Assembly (NCBI GenBank): GCA_902767145.1
Contig: CACXGG010000280.1
Location: forward strand, 1-15,140
DNA: 15,140 bases
Origin: Oscillospiraceae bacterium
GTDB lineage: Bacteria; Bacillota; Clostridia; Saccharofermentanales; Saccharofermentanaceae
Direction of reading: 5' to 3'
Shown here: in pieces, positions 7,572-14,620 of the stretch
Numbering within the stretch: the first letter of the stretch is position 1
Layout of the letters: each line of letters opens with the position of its first letter
Notes under the pieces: generated by a model
Seen by the model: only the letters and a program-made list of their open reading frames with translations
What the model was told of the DNA's origin: nothing
Database searches by the model: none
Position numbers and translations under genes: made by a program

Positions 7572-7600
7572 ATGATAACACAAAAAGAACAAATGTTCAA
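7572..7600 (-). promoter_or_regulatory. promoter of the Y-polymerase operon, predicted leaderless
   Basis: Read on the minus strand, -35 TTGAAC (plus 7595-7600), a 17-nt spacer and -10 TATCAT (plus 7572-7577) are followed by six bases and the ATG at 7565. Transcription would start at or beside the A of the start codon. The -35 overlaps the LexA box. Confidence 0.7.
7587..7598. promoter_or_regulatory. LexA (SOS) operator
   Basis: GAAC-AAAT-GTTC is a perfect 4-4-4 palindromic arm match to the Firmicute LexA/DinR box core (GAAC-N4-GTTC). It lies between and over the -35 and -10 of the polymerase promoter, so bound LexA would block the polymerase and YolD-like operon until DNA damage. No second such 12-mer was noticed elsewhere in the window. 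Confidence 0.8.
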
Positions 7601-7642
7601 CAGATGCCATATATTATATTTATTAGGTGCATGTTGTTTTTA

Positions 7643-7651
7643 TGGTATAAT
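7643..7651 (+). promoter_or_regulatory. extended -10 promoter for the CDF-GH3 operon
   Basis: TG-G-TATAAT is an extended -10 with a perfect hexamer at 7646-7651; no good -35 is present, as is common for extended -10 promoters. The transcript would start near 7658, leaving about 28 nt before the GTG start, so there is no room for a metal riboswitch. The 120-bp divergent gap holds this and the LexA-controlled promoter. Confidence 0.6.
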
Positions 7652-7685
7652 CAATAGGATGTTTTTCGTTTGAAAGGGGCTATCC

Positions 7686-8792
7686 GTGAACAGGCAGCAA
7701 AGGATCGTAAGAACAAGTATCATAGGCATAGCGGCCAATATCCTTCTGTCTGCCTTTAAGGCCTTTGTAGGCCTTCTTTCCAATTCCATCGCCATCATCC
7801 TGGATGCGGTCAACAACTTAAGTGATGCCCTTTCCTCCACCATTACCATCATTGGTACAAAGATCACAGGTAAGCAGCCTGACAAGAAGCATCCCATGGG
7901 ACACGGAAGGGTGGAGTATATCAGTGCAGCTGTCATAGCGATCATCGTTTCCTATGCAGGTATCACATCCCTTATAGAATCCGTAAAGAAGATCATCTCT
8001 CCCGAGGTGCCGGAATATTCGGCGGTTACATTTGTTATCGTCATCGTGGCCATCTTCGTTAAGATAGCTCTGGGAACATACGTAAGCTCTGTGGGTAAGA
8101 TGACTGATTCCGATTCCCTTAAGGCATCGGGTAAGGATGCACTCTTCGATTCCCTTATCTCACTTTCGACCCTTGTTGCAGCCATCATCTTCGTCATATG
8201 GCATGTAAGCGTTGAGGCTTATCTGGGTGTCCTCATCTCCCTGGTGATCATAAAGTCCGGTATCGAGATGATAAGCGATGCCGTCAGCAGGATCCTGGGT
8301 GAGAGGGTCAACAGCGAGCTGGGAAATAAGATCAAGGCTGCTGCCGCTGAAGTTCCCGAGGTCAGGGGAGTATATGACCTGGTTGTAAATAACTACGGCC
8401 CCGAAAAGCACCTTGCATCCCTTCATGTTGAGGTGGATGAGCAGATGACCGCAGGTGAGATCGACCACATGACAAGAAAGATCCAGCACATCGTCTATAA
8501 GAAGTGCGGGGTCATCGTCACTGCAGTGGGTATCTATTCAACAAATCCCGTTGATCCAGAGGCAAATGAGATGAAGAAGGTGGTGGAGGGGATCATCAGA
8601 TCCCATGAGGATGTCATCCAGGTCCATGGCTTTTATGCTGACATATCATCTAAGATAATCTCCGTTGACTTTATAATAGATTTTGATGCACCTGATCCCA
8701 AGGGTGAATATGGTAAGATATATGACGAGATCAGGGCGAGATACCCTGGTTACGAACTGAAGCTTACGCTGGATCTTGATACCAGCGACTGA
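7686..8792 (+). CDS. cation diffusion facilitator (CDF) family metal exporter
   Basis: This 368-residue protein starts at GTG with AAAGGGG 6 nt upstream. The membrane domain occupies about residues 10-205 with the family motif 'HPMGHGRVEY' (69-78). The four metal-site residues I infer are Asn43 and Asp47 in 'NNLSD' (TM2) and Asp151 and Asp155 in 'DALFD' (TM5). The TM5 pair is DxxxD rather than the HxxxD usual in Zn2+/Cd2+ CDFs, which points to Mn2+ or Fe2+; this is inference. The cytoplasmic part is longer than in a usual CDF of about 300 residues: one ferredoxin-like dimerisation domain at about 210-285 and a second related stretch at about 292-365. It is followed after 23 bp by the GH3 gene. 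Confidence 0.9.
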   Translation: MNRQQRIVRTSIIGIAANILLSAFKAFVGLLSNSIAIILDAVNNLSDALSSTITIIGTKITGKQPDKKHPMGHGRVEYISAAVIAIIVSYAGITSLIESVKKIISPEVPEYSAVTFVIVIVAIFVKIALGTYVSSVGKMTDSDSLKASGKDALFDSLISLSTLVAAIIFVIWHVSVEAYLGVLISLVIIKSGIEMISDAVSRILGERVNSELGNKIKAAAAEVPEVRGVYDLVVNNYGPEKHLASLHVEVDEQMTAGEIDHMTRKIQHIVYKKCGVIVTAVGIYSTNPVDPEANEMKKVVEGIIRSHEDVIQVHGFYADISSKIISVDFIIDFDAPDPKGEYGKIYDEIRARYPGYELKLTLDLDTSD

Positions 8793-8815
8793 GTATATGA
8801 AAGGCGGACTTTAAG

Positions 8816-11356
8816 ATGAAGTACTATGCACTGACCACCGGCAGCGTCACTCCCAAGGAGACCGAACATGCGGATCTCGTAAGAAAGCAGGCAGGAGAGT
8901 GTATCGTCATCCTGGAAAATGACGGTATCCTTCCTTTGGAAAAGCCCGGGAAGATAGCTCTTTTCGGTTCCGGTGCAAGACATACCGTCAAGGGCGGTAC
9001 AGGTTCCGGTGACGTATATTCAAGGTCTGTCACATCCATAGAGCAGGGCCTTCTCAATGCAGGATTTGAGATCACCACCACTTCCTGGCTGGACAGATAT
9101 GATGCGGCTCTGGCAGAGCACGACAGGCTCTACTGCGAGAAGTGCGAGAAGATCGCTAAGGAGAAGGGCATCGATCCCATGATGGTCATGTTCGAGACTC
9201 CCATAGGAAATCCCGTCCTTCCCCTGGTAACGGAAGAGGACAGGACAGACTGTGATACGGCCATCTTTGTTATCTCCAGGGACTCAGGTGAGTTCAAGGA
9301 CAGGAAATATGAAAGAGGAGATTACCTTCTCTCTGAAGAGGAGATCAAATGCCTTCAGGAGATAACCACATATTATCCCGGTACCATCATCCTCCTTAAC
9401 GGCGGCGGTATCATCGACCTGACAGAGGTCCTGGGTGCCGGAAAGATCTCCGCTCTGGTAAATGCCAGCCAGCTTGGCAACATCGGCGGTGATGTGGTGG
9501 CAGACGTCCTTCTCGGAAAGTCTGATCCCTCAGGAAGGCTCTCTGATACCTGGGCATATAAGTATGAGGATTATCCCTGCTATCAGGACTTCAGCCACAA
9601 TAACGGAAATGTAGATGACGAATACTACAAGGAAGGTATCTATATCGGATACAGATATTTCGATTCATTTGATATCGCTCCCAGATATCCTTTCGGCTAC
9701 GGCCTGGGCTACACGACTTTCAATCGAAAGGTAAAGGACGTGAAGCTTCAGGGATCTGTTGTTTCAGTAAAGGTTGAAGTGACAAATACAGGAAAGCACA
9801 GGGGCAAGGAAGTCGTACAGGTATATGTATCCGCTCCCGAGGGAAGGATCGACAAGCCTTTCCAGGAGCTTAGGGGATTCGGAAAGACTTCCCTCATAGA
9901 GCCCGGTTCATCTGATGAGATCACAGTTTCATTTGATATGAGAGATGCTGCAGGATATGATGTCTCATCTTCCTCCATGATCCTTGAAAAGGGCGAGTAT
10001 CTTGTAAGGGTAGGTAAGGATTCAAGATCCACTTCAGTGGCAGCGGTAGTTACCATCGAAGAGGATATCACAGTATCCGTACTTAAGAACCTTTTCGCCA
10101 TGGACCATGAGTTCGAGGAACTGAATAATCCCGGAAAGCACAGAAGGGCTTCCGATGCAGCTGAGATGGAGAGCGCAGTCAGGCTTACTCTTGACGGTTC
10201 TTCCATCACCACAGAATATGCTGACTACAGCGACAAGAGAAAGGTATTCACGGACAACAGGTCCGATGAGTTCCTGACATTTGATGATGTCCTTTCAGGA
10301 AAGGCTACAGTTGAGGAACTCACGGCTCAGCTCACTGTGGAGCAGATGGCTACATTGTGCGTAGGATCTTTTGAGGCAGGAAAGCTCCTTAAGGACAGCG
10401 TGGTGGGCCAGGCATCCCTTCTCGTTCCCGGTGCGGCTGCCGAGTCCCCTGAGATGGCTGACCGCAAGATCCCCAGGACTATCCTGGCTGACGGCCCTGC
10501 AGGTTTAAGGCTCCAGCCCCACTTCAAGGCTACAGCTGACGGCAGAAGACTGGTGGGAGGCGCCACCTTCGGAAGATCCGTGGAGCCCTTCCCTGAGGAT
10601 ACACCTGCTGATGCAGTCGACTACTATCAGTACTGCACGGCTATCCCCATCGCTACAGCTCTTGCACAGACCTGGAATATGGATCTTATCTACGATATGG
10701 GTAAGATCGTAGGTGAGGAGATGAAGCAGTATTATGTACACTTCTGGCTTGCTCCCGGAATGAATATCCACAGAAATCCCCTCTGCGGAAGAAACTTCGA
10801 GTATTATTCCGAGGATCCTTTCCTTTCAGGCCACTGCGCTGCAGCAGATACAGATGGCGTACAGTCCTTCGGAGGACAGGGAACAACCATCAAGCACTTT
10901 GCATGCAACAACCAGGAAGAGAACAGGATGTTCTCCAATTCCCATGTATCAGAGAAGGCTCTCAGGGAGCTCTATCTCAAGGGATTCGAGATCGCTGTCA
11001 GAAAGTCACAGCCCATCTCCGTAATGACATCCTACAATCTTCTCAACGGCATCCATACAGCCAATAACTACGATCTTATCCAGAACGTACTCAGGGATGA
11101 GTGGGGCTTCGAGGGCGTTGTAATGACCGACTGGTTCACATCCCAGGATGTAGGATTCATGGGTTATGCACCTAATAAATATTCCATTTCCTCCAGTGTT
11201 GACTGTATAATCTCAGGAAATGACTGGCAGATGCCCGGCTGCCAGAAGAATATCGATGATATAATCGATGCGGTCGGTGACGGAAGCCTTCCTCTTTCGG
11301 ATCTCATGTTCTGCACCGCCAATATATTAAGAACAACGGTCAGGTGTTTTAGTTAA
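8816..11356 (+). CDS. GH3 beta-glucosidase with reversed domain order, cytoplasmic
   Basis: This 846-residue glycoside hydrolase family 3 enzyme carries what is normally the C-terminal part first. The alpha/beta sandwich covers about 18-300 and includes 'SGEFKDR' with candidate acid/base Glu159, 'EGIYIGYRYFD' and 'YPFGYGLGYT'. A fibronectin-III-like domain follows at about 315-405, then a linker. The TIM-barrel domain is last (about 505-830), with 'LADGPAGLR', 'KHFACNNQEENR', 'MTSYNLLNG' and 'GVVMTDW', where Asp772 is the nucleophile. This order is known from the Butyrivibrio fibrisolvens BglA type. There is no signal peptide, so it should act on imported cello-oligosaccharides or other beta-glucosides; exact specificity cannot be read. 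An SD-like AAAGGCGG lies 8 nt before the ATG. Its stop TAA shares one base with the next ATG. Confidence 0.93.
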   Translation: MKYYALTTGSVTPKETEHADLVRKQAGECIVILENDGILPLEKPGKIALFGSGARHTVKGGTGSGDVYSRSVTSIEQGLLNAGFEITTTSWLDRYDAALAEHDRLYCEKCEKIAKEKGIDPMMVMFETPIGNPVLPLVTEEDRTDCDTAIFVISRDSGEFKDRKYERGDYLLSEEEIKCLQEITTYYPGTIILLNGGGIIDLTEVLGAGKISALVNASQLGNIGGDVVADVLLGKSDPSGRLSDTWAYKYEDYPCYQDFSHNNGNVDDEYYKEGIYIGYRYFDSFDIAPRYPFGYGLGYTTFNRKVKDVKLQGSVVSVKVEVTNTGKHRGKEVVQVYVSAPEGRIDKPFQELRGFGKTSLIEPGSSDEITVSFDMRDAAGYDVSSSSMILEKGEYLVRVGKDSRSTSVAAVVTIEEDITVSVLKNLFAMDHEFEELNNPGKHRRASDAAEMESAVRLTLDGSSITTEYADYSDKRKVFTDNRSDEFLTFDDVLSGKATVEELTAQLTVEQMATLCVGSFEAGKLLKDSVVGQASLLVPGAAAESPEMADRKIPRTILADGPAGLRLQPHFKATADGRRLVGGATFGRSVEPFPEDTPADAVDYYQYCTAIPIATALAQTWNMDLIYDMGKIVGEEMKQYYVHFWLAPGMNIHRNPLCGRNFEYYSEDPFLSGHCAAADTDGVQSFGGQGTTIKHFACNNQEENRMFSNSHVSEKALRELYLKGFEIAVRKSQPISVMTSYNLLNGIHTANNYDLIQNVLRDEWGFEGVVMTDWFTSQDVGFMGYAPNKYSISSSVDCIISGNDWQMPGCQKNIDDIIDAVGDGSLPLSDLMFCTANILRTTVRCFS

Positions 11357-12705
11357 TGGAAGAGATATACGATTCCGAGCTCTTTACGAGCCGCTATGAC
11401 AAGGATACCAACTGTGCGGTACTCATAGTCAAGGAGCAGGTAGAGAGCGAACAGTACAGGACCCCGCTGATGAACGTGGCGGAGGTCATAAGAAAACATA
11501 CGAGTACGGATCTTATAATCGACAGGTCCGGCATAACAGAAGTAAATGAAAATGACAGAAAATGGGTATCCAGGGTATTTCTGCCTGCACTTGAAAAGGC
11601 GGGATGCAAAAGGGTATTCATGGTCATGTCCGAAGATGAAAATGACGATGACTTCCCCTGCAGTATCATAAGCAGCAAGTTCGCCCTGGTAAAAGTGTCC
11701 TCAGTGGATGAGGCACTGGAAAAGATCATGCACGAAAAGAATTCCGGACCTTCACCGGAGATCCTTTCCATGACGAAAAAGCAGGCCCTGGAATATATGG
11801 GGCTGCCTTCAGATGCAAACGATTATCTTATAGATGAAAAGTTCTGGCAGCTTTCAAAAAGGTACAGAAAAGAAAACGATCCCGAGTCTGAGCAGAAGCT
11901 CAACGACCTTTCGGCTGCATATGATATCGCCACGGGAAGAAGGGATCAGAGGGCCAAGGCCGAGAAGATCAGGGAGAAGAAAAAGAAGTTCCTGGGAAAG
12001 ACCTCTGACGAGTGGAAGAACTATTTTTCATATTCCTGGTATAAGTACCTTATCGGTATCATCATCCTGGTCTCAGCCATTAATATCGGATATAACATGT
12101 TCATCAAGCCCAAGACGGACAGCGGCATCGTTTCCATCGGCCACTTTATCCTGGAGGGGGACTACTATGAGACGCTCCTTACAGAGAAGATGGACTATAA
12201 GAATCCTTATGTAAACTGTGTGGACTATGTCGTTCCCAACGATCAGGGGGAGGTGAACGGTGCATATTCAGAGCAGATGGCAACCGCCTGCTTCTACTGC
12301 TACCCCAACGTGGTGGTCTTCGATATCGAGACATATCCTTATTACTATGAACATCTCATCGATATGAGCGATATATATGAGAAGCTCCGTGCGGAGCTGT
12401 CCCCGGAGGCTTTCTCCAAGATCACTCCCGTATACTGCAGTGAAGTTGATTATATGGAGTATCTCAATGCCTATAACATCAAGATGGGCATGGAGGACAG
12501 CGTGGTGGAGGATCTCTCCGAATACAGCTCTGAGCAGATCATGATCGGACTTATGGTCAGGGATGAGGATTTCTACAGAAGACTGGGTTATCAGAACTGC
12601 TGGCCAAAGACAGCACCTTCGCTGGTATTTACCATATATGACCAGACCAGGGATATGGCAGCCTCGGAAGAGATGATCCTTCTTATATTCAGCGATCTTG
12701 CGTAA
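11356..12705 (+). CDS. membrane protein with STAS-like and degenerate J-like regions
   Basis: I do not recognise this 449-residue protein as a named family. Residues 1-125 form an alpha/beta domain with 'LIIDRSGI', 'VSRVFLPALEKAGCKRVFMVM' and a later 'VSSVDEALEKI', which recalls STAS/SpoIIAA-like domains. Residues 143-199 resemble a J-domain ('ALEYMGL', 'FWQLSKRY', 'KLNDLSAAYDIATG'), but the HPD that activates Hsp70 is replaced by E-N-D. A very basic stretch (200-213) precedes one membrane segment (about 231-250), so the N-terminal half should be cytoplasmic. The outer C-terminal 200 residues contain 'VVVFDIETYPYYYEHLIDMSDIYE', reminiscent of a solute-binding fold, but this is weak. The start overlaps the GH3 stop by one base, with AGGTG about 9 nt upstream. 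Its last 17 bp overlap the opposing pseudouridine synthase gene. Confidence 0.8.
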   Translation: MEEIYDSELFTSRYDKDTNCAVLIVKEQVESEQYRTPLMNVAEVIRKHTSTDLIIDRSGITEVNENDRKWVSRVFLPALEKAGCKRVFMVMSEDENDDDFPCSIISSKFALVKVSSVDEALEKIMHEKNSGPSPEILSMTKKQALEYMGLPSDANDYLIDEKFWQLSKRYRKENDPESEQKLNDLSAAYDIATGRRDQRAKAEKIREKKKKFLGKTSDEWKNYFSYSWYKYLIGIIILVSAINIGYNMFIKPKTDSGIVSIGHFILEGDYYETLLTEKMDYKNPYVNCVDYVVPNDQGEVNGAYSEQMATACFYCYPNVVVFDIETYPYYYEHLIDMSDIYEKLRAELSPEAFSKITPVYCSEVDYMEYLNAYNIKMGMEDSVVEDLSEYSSEQIMIGLMVRDEDFYRRLGYQNCWPKTAPSLVFTIYDQTRDMAASEEMILLIFSDLA

Positions 12706-13417
12706 GGCCGACCTGTGCCTTAAGTGATATAAGTTCTTCAGGAGCCAGGGGACGCAGTTCCCCCGGCTTTTCTTCTGTCAGGACAAGATCTCCTATGGCA
12801 AAACGCCTGAGGGTAATGACGCTCCTTCCGAAGGAGGCGATGATCCTTCTGACCTCGTGGGTCTTTCCCTCGTAGAGGGTGAGGATGCAGCGGTTGCCTT
12901 CTTTAAGTTCCAGCTTTGAGGGCTTGAGGACAGTCTTTTTATCTCCTTCCTCAAGTACAACACCGTCATTACATTGTTTTACATGACTTTCCTCCAGGGG
13001 ATCGCCTGAATAAGTGATCTCATACATCTTGGGTACGTCGTATCTGGGGGAGGTGAGACGGTGGGACAGCTCTCCGTCGTTGGTGATTATGAGAAGTCCC
13101 GTGGTGTGGTAGTCGAGCCTTCCCACAGGGGAGAGCTTTTTGCTCTTAAGGTTTTCGGGGATATAGTCAGCCACGGTGGGAAGCCTTTTGTCCTCCATGG
13201 CGGTCAGGACGCTGTCGGGTTTGTCGAATACGAAGTAAAGGTTTTCCTTTACCGATACTTCGTTTCCGGATACTGATATCTCATCGGAAGGATCCACCTT
13301 AAAGCCCGGGTCTGTCACCACATTCCCGTTAACGGATACCTTTCCGCTCCTTATGATCTTTTTCAGTTCCGACCTGGTGCCTTCACCTGAGGCGGACAGT
13401 GCCTTATCAAGTCTCAT
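12689..13417 (-). CDS. RsuA-family pseudouridine synthase (16S rRNA type likely)
   Basis: This 242-residue enzyme isomerises uridine to pseudouridine in rRNA. Residues 1-48 form an S4 RNA-binding domain ('RLDKALS', 'IRSGKVSVNG'). The catalytic domain has 'VGRLDYHTTGLLIITNDGEL', with Asp102 the nucleophile, and ends with 'GKTHEVRRIIASFG' and 'LRRFAIGDL'. Length and the H-E-V-R-R segment fit the RsuA/RluB/RluE/RluF branch. Short Firmicute members are usually annotated as 16S pseudouridine-516 synthases, but 23S targets cannot be excluded. No SD precedes the ATG; instead TATAAT lies 6 nt upstream, suggesting a leaderless mRNA. Its 3' end overlaps the membrane protein gene by 17 bp. Confidence 0.88.
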   Translation of the reverse strand: MRLDKALSASGEGTRSELKKIIRSGKVSVNGNVVTDPGFKVDPSDEISVSGNEVSVKENLYFVFDKPDSVLTAMEDKRLPTVADYIPENLKSKKLSPVGRLDYHTTGLLIITNDGELSHRLTSPRYDVPKMYEITYSGDPLEESHVKQCNDGVVLEEGDKKTVLKPSKLELKEGNRCILTLYEGKTHEVRRIIASFGRSVITLRRFAIGDLVLTEEKPGELRPLAPEELISLKAQVGLTQDR

Positions 13418-13423
13418 AAGAGG

Positions 13424-13429
13424 ATTATA
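13424..13429 (-). promoter_or_regulatory. -10 hexamer of the rsuA-type gene, predicted leaderless
   Basis: A perfect TATAAT on the minus strand is followed by six bases and the ATG at 13417. No clear -35 is seen; its place would overlap the opposite -10 at 13444-13449. No SD lies between. Confidence 0.55.
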
Positions 13430-13443
13430 TCCTATCTGTGGTG

Positions 13444-13449
13444 TATAAT
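13444..13449 (+). promoter_or_regulatory. -10 hexamer of the smr-udg operon, predicted leaderless
   Basis: A perfect TATAAT is followed by CGAACC and the ATG at 13456. The -35 position would overlap the opposing -10 at 13424-13429, and no convincing -35 is seen. Both promoters fit into the 38 bp between the two start codons and should exclude each other. Confidence 0.55.
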
Positions 13450-13455
13450 CGAACC

Positions 13456-13794
13456 ATGAAGACAGTCAATCTCGAAGCAGGTCATCCCGATGTCGCCACG
13501 GCCAAGGTGAAGCTCTATAACAGCATCTATTCCTCCAGGGCCCAGGGCGCAAAGGATATAAAGCTGATCCACGGATACGGATCCTCGGGGACCGGGGGAG
13601 CCATCAGGAGGGCATGTCTTTCGGAACTGGCTTCATATAAAAAAAGGGGCATCATCAAGGATTACTGCCCCGGGGATAAGTTCGGTCCCATGTCCCAGGA
13701 GGGCAGGGATATCGTATCTAAATATCCCAGGCTCAAGAGCGACAGCGACTGGGCCAGGTCAAATGACGGAATAACGGTGGTAGTGCTCAAATGA
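13456..13794 (+). CDS. small Smr-domain protein
   Basis: This 112-residue protein has an Smr (small MutS-related) fold. 'VKLYNSIYSSRAQGAKDIKLIHGYGSSGTGGAIRRACLSEL' (18-58, here in pieces: helix, strand, H-G-Y-G loop, helix) matches the family pattern around I-H-G-x-G. The LDLHG motif at the N-terminus of nuclease-active Smr domains reads V-N-L-E-A-G here, so nicking activity is doubtful; nucleic acid binding remains possible. I start at ATG 13456. An in-frame GTG at 13438 would place the -10 hexamer inside the gene, and neither start has an SD. It overlaps the uracil-DNA glycosylase gene as ATGA, so the two are probably co-translated. Confidence 0.75.
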   Translation: MKTVNLEAGHPDVATAKVKLYNSIYSSRAQGAKDIKLIHGYGSSGTGGAIRRACLSELASYKKRGIIKDYCPGDKFGPMSQEGRDIVSKYPRLKSDSDWARSNDGITVVVLK

Positions 13795-14369
13795 CGGAAG
13801 ATGCCTTTAACAAGCGCTGGGAAGAGTTCGAGAAACGCTGCAGGACATGTAATTCCTGCGGCCTTCGAAAGGGCGCAAAGAATGTGGTCATATACAGGGG
13901 CAGCAAGAGAGCTCCCCTGATGATCATAGGCGAGGGCCCGGGAAGGGAAGAGGATGAGACAGGACTTCCCTTTGTGGGAATGTCAGGAAAGCTCCTTCAG
14001 AACCTTCTGGGGATCTATGATCTGAAGCCGTCGGATTATCACATCTGTAATATCGTAAAGTGCCATCCCCCGGAGAACAGGCGTCCCGAGGCCTATGAGA
14101 TAAAGGCATGTAAGAAGCATCTGGCGGAGCAGTTCGAGCTGGTAAGGCCCAAGGTGGTGCTCCTGTGCGGATCCACTGCCTATGAAGCATTCTTCGGCGT
14201 TAAGCCCGTCATGCGTGACGTCAGGGGATTCTTCATCGAGAGGAACGGCTTTTATATTATGACCACCTTCCATCCTGCCTATGCCCTGAGGAACGAAAAG
14301 GGAAAGATACCCCTGTACGAGGACATGGGAAAAGTAAGGAAAAAGCTGGAAGAACTCGGGGCTGTTTAA
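13791..14369 (+). CDS. uracil-DNA glycosylase, family 4 (iron-sulfur type)
   Basis: This 192-residue enzyme removes uracil from DNA to start base excision repair. The motifs are 'GEGPGREEDETGLPFVGMSG' (47-66), 'NIVKCHPPENRRP' (87-99) and 'TTFHPAYALRN' near residues 161-171. Four cysteines suit the [4Fe-4S] cluster of family 4: Cys20 and Cys23 in C-N-S-C-G-L, then Cys91 and Cys107. Cys17 and Cys86 are extra. Length is normal for the family. The ATG overlaps the stop of the Smr gene by the ATGA arrangement, and no strong SD is seen, so translation likely depends on the upstream gene. No terminator is obvious in the 71 bp before the tRNA. Confidence 0.93.
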   Translation: MTEDAFNKRWEEFEKRCRTCNSCGLRKGAKNVVIYRGSKRAPLMIIGEGPGREEDETGLPFVGMSGKLLQNLLGIYDLKPSDYHICNIVKCHPPENRRPEAYEIKACKKHLAEQFELVRPKVVLLCGSTAYEAFFGVKPVMRDVRGFFIERNGFYIMTTFHPAYALRNEKGKIPLYEDMGKVRKKLEELGAV

Positions 14370-14385
14370 TTTCTTTATTTAGATA

Positions 14386-14414
14386 TTGCTTTTATAAATC
14401 GACTTTGCTATACT
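14386..14414 (+). promoter_or_regulatory. promoter of tRNA-Gln
   Basis: -35 TTGCTT (14386-14391), a 17-nt spacer and -10 TATACT (14409-14414). The start would be near 14421, about 20 nt before the mature 5' end of the tRNA, leaving a short leader for RNase P to remove. Confidence 0.65.
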
Positions 14415-14440
14415 ATCGTTCGTCGATGATCAATTGACAT

Positions 14441-14514
14441 TGCCGAATTGTGTAATGGTAGCACTCCGGTTTCTGGCACCGTCTGTCTGGGTTCGAATCC
14501 TAGTTCGGCAGCCA
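14441..14514 (+). tRNA. tRNA-Gln (anticodon CUG), CCA encoded
   Basis: The cloverleaf folds by hand. The 7-bp acceptor TGCCGAA/TTCGGCA is perfect. The D-arm is GTG/CAC with a GG in the loop. The anticodon loop is TTCTGGC with anticodon CTG, reading CAG (Gln). The T-arm has a TTCGAAT loop with a CTGGG/CCTAG stem. Discriminator G73 and genomic CCA (14512-14514) are present. The anticodon stem has four good pairs and a C-U mismatch at 27-43. Confidence 0.92.
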
Positions 14515-14516
14515 TA

Positions 14517-14549
14517 GCCTCCGAAACGAAAGTTCCGGAGGCTTTTTTT
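14517..14549 (+). terminator. intrinsic terminator after tRNA-Gln
   Basis: GCCTCCGAAAC and GTTCCGGAGGC form an 11-bp stem with one A-C mismatch around a GAAA tetraloop, followed directly by seven Ts (14543-14549). It begins 2 nt after the CCA. Confidence 0.93.
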
Positions 14550-14585
14550 ATGCCCCGGGGTATGATTTCAAATGAAAGCAAATGA

Positions 14586-14614
14586 TTGACAGTGAAATAT
14601 GCCCCTGTTAATAT
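14586..14614 (+). promoter_or_regulatory. promoter of the deoR-type gene, predicted leaderless
   Basis: Consensus -35 TTGACA (14586-14591), a 17-nt spacer ending in TGT (extended -10 element) and -10 TAATAT (14609-14614) are followed by six bases and the ATG at 14621. The start site should fall at or beside the A of the ATG. Confidence 0.75.
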
Positions 14615-14620
14615 CAAGGC

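Noticed and set aside
6798..7673. Long open frame (291 codons) on the plus strand opposite the Y-polymerase
   Set aside because: It is antisense to a gene with complete catalytic motifs, has no SD and no family pattern, and runs across the LexA site and promoter.
14434..14439. TTGACA just upstream of tRNA-Gln as a -35
   Set aside because: No -10 lies 16-18 nt downstream, which would be inside the tRNA. The TTGCTT/TATACT pair further upstream fits better.
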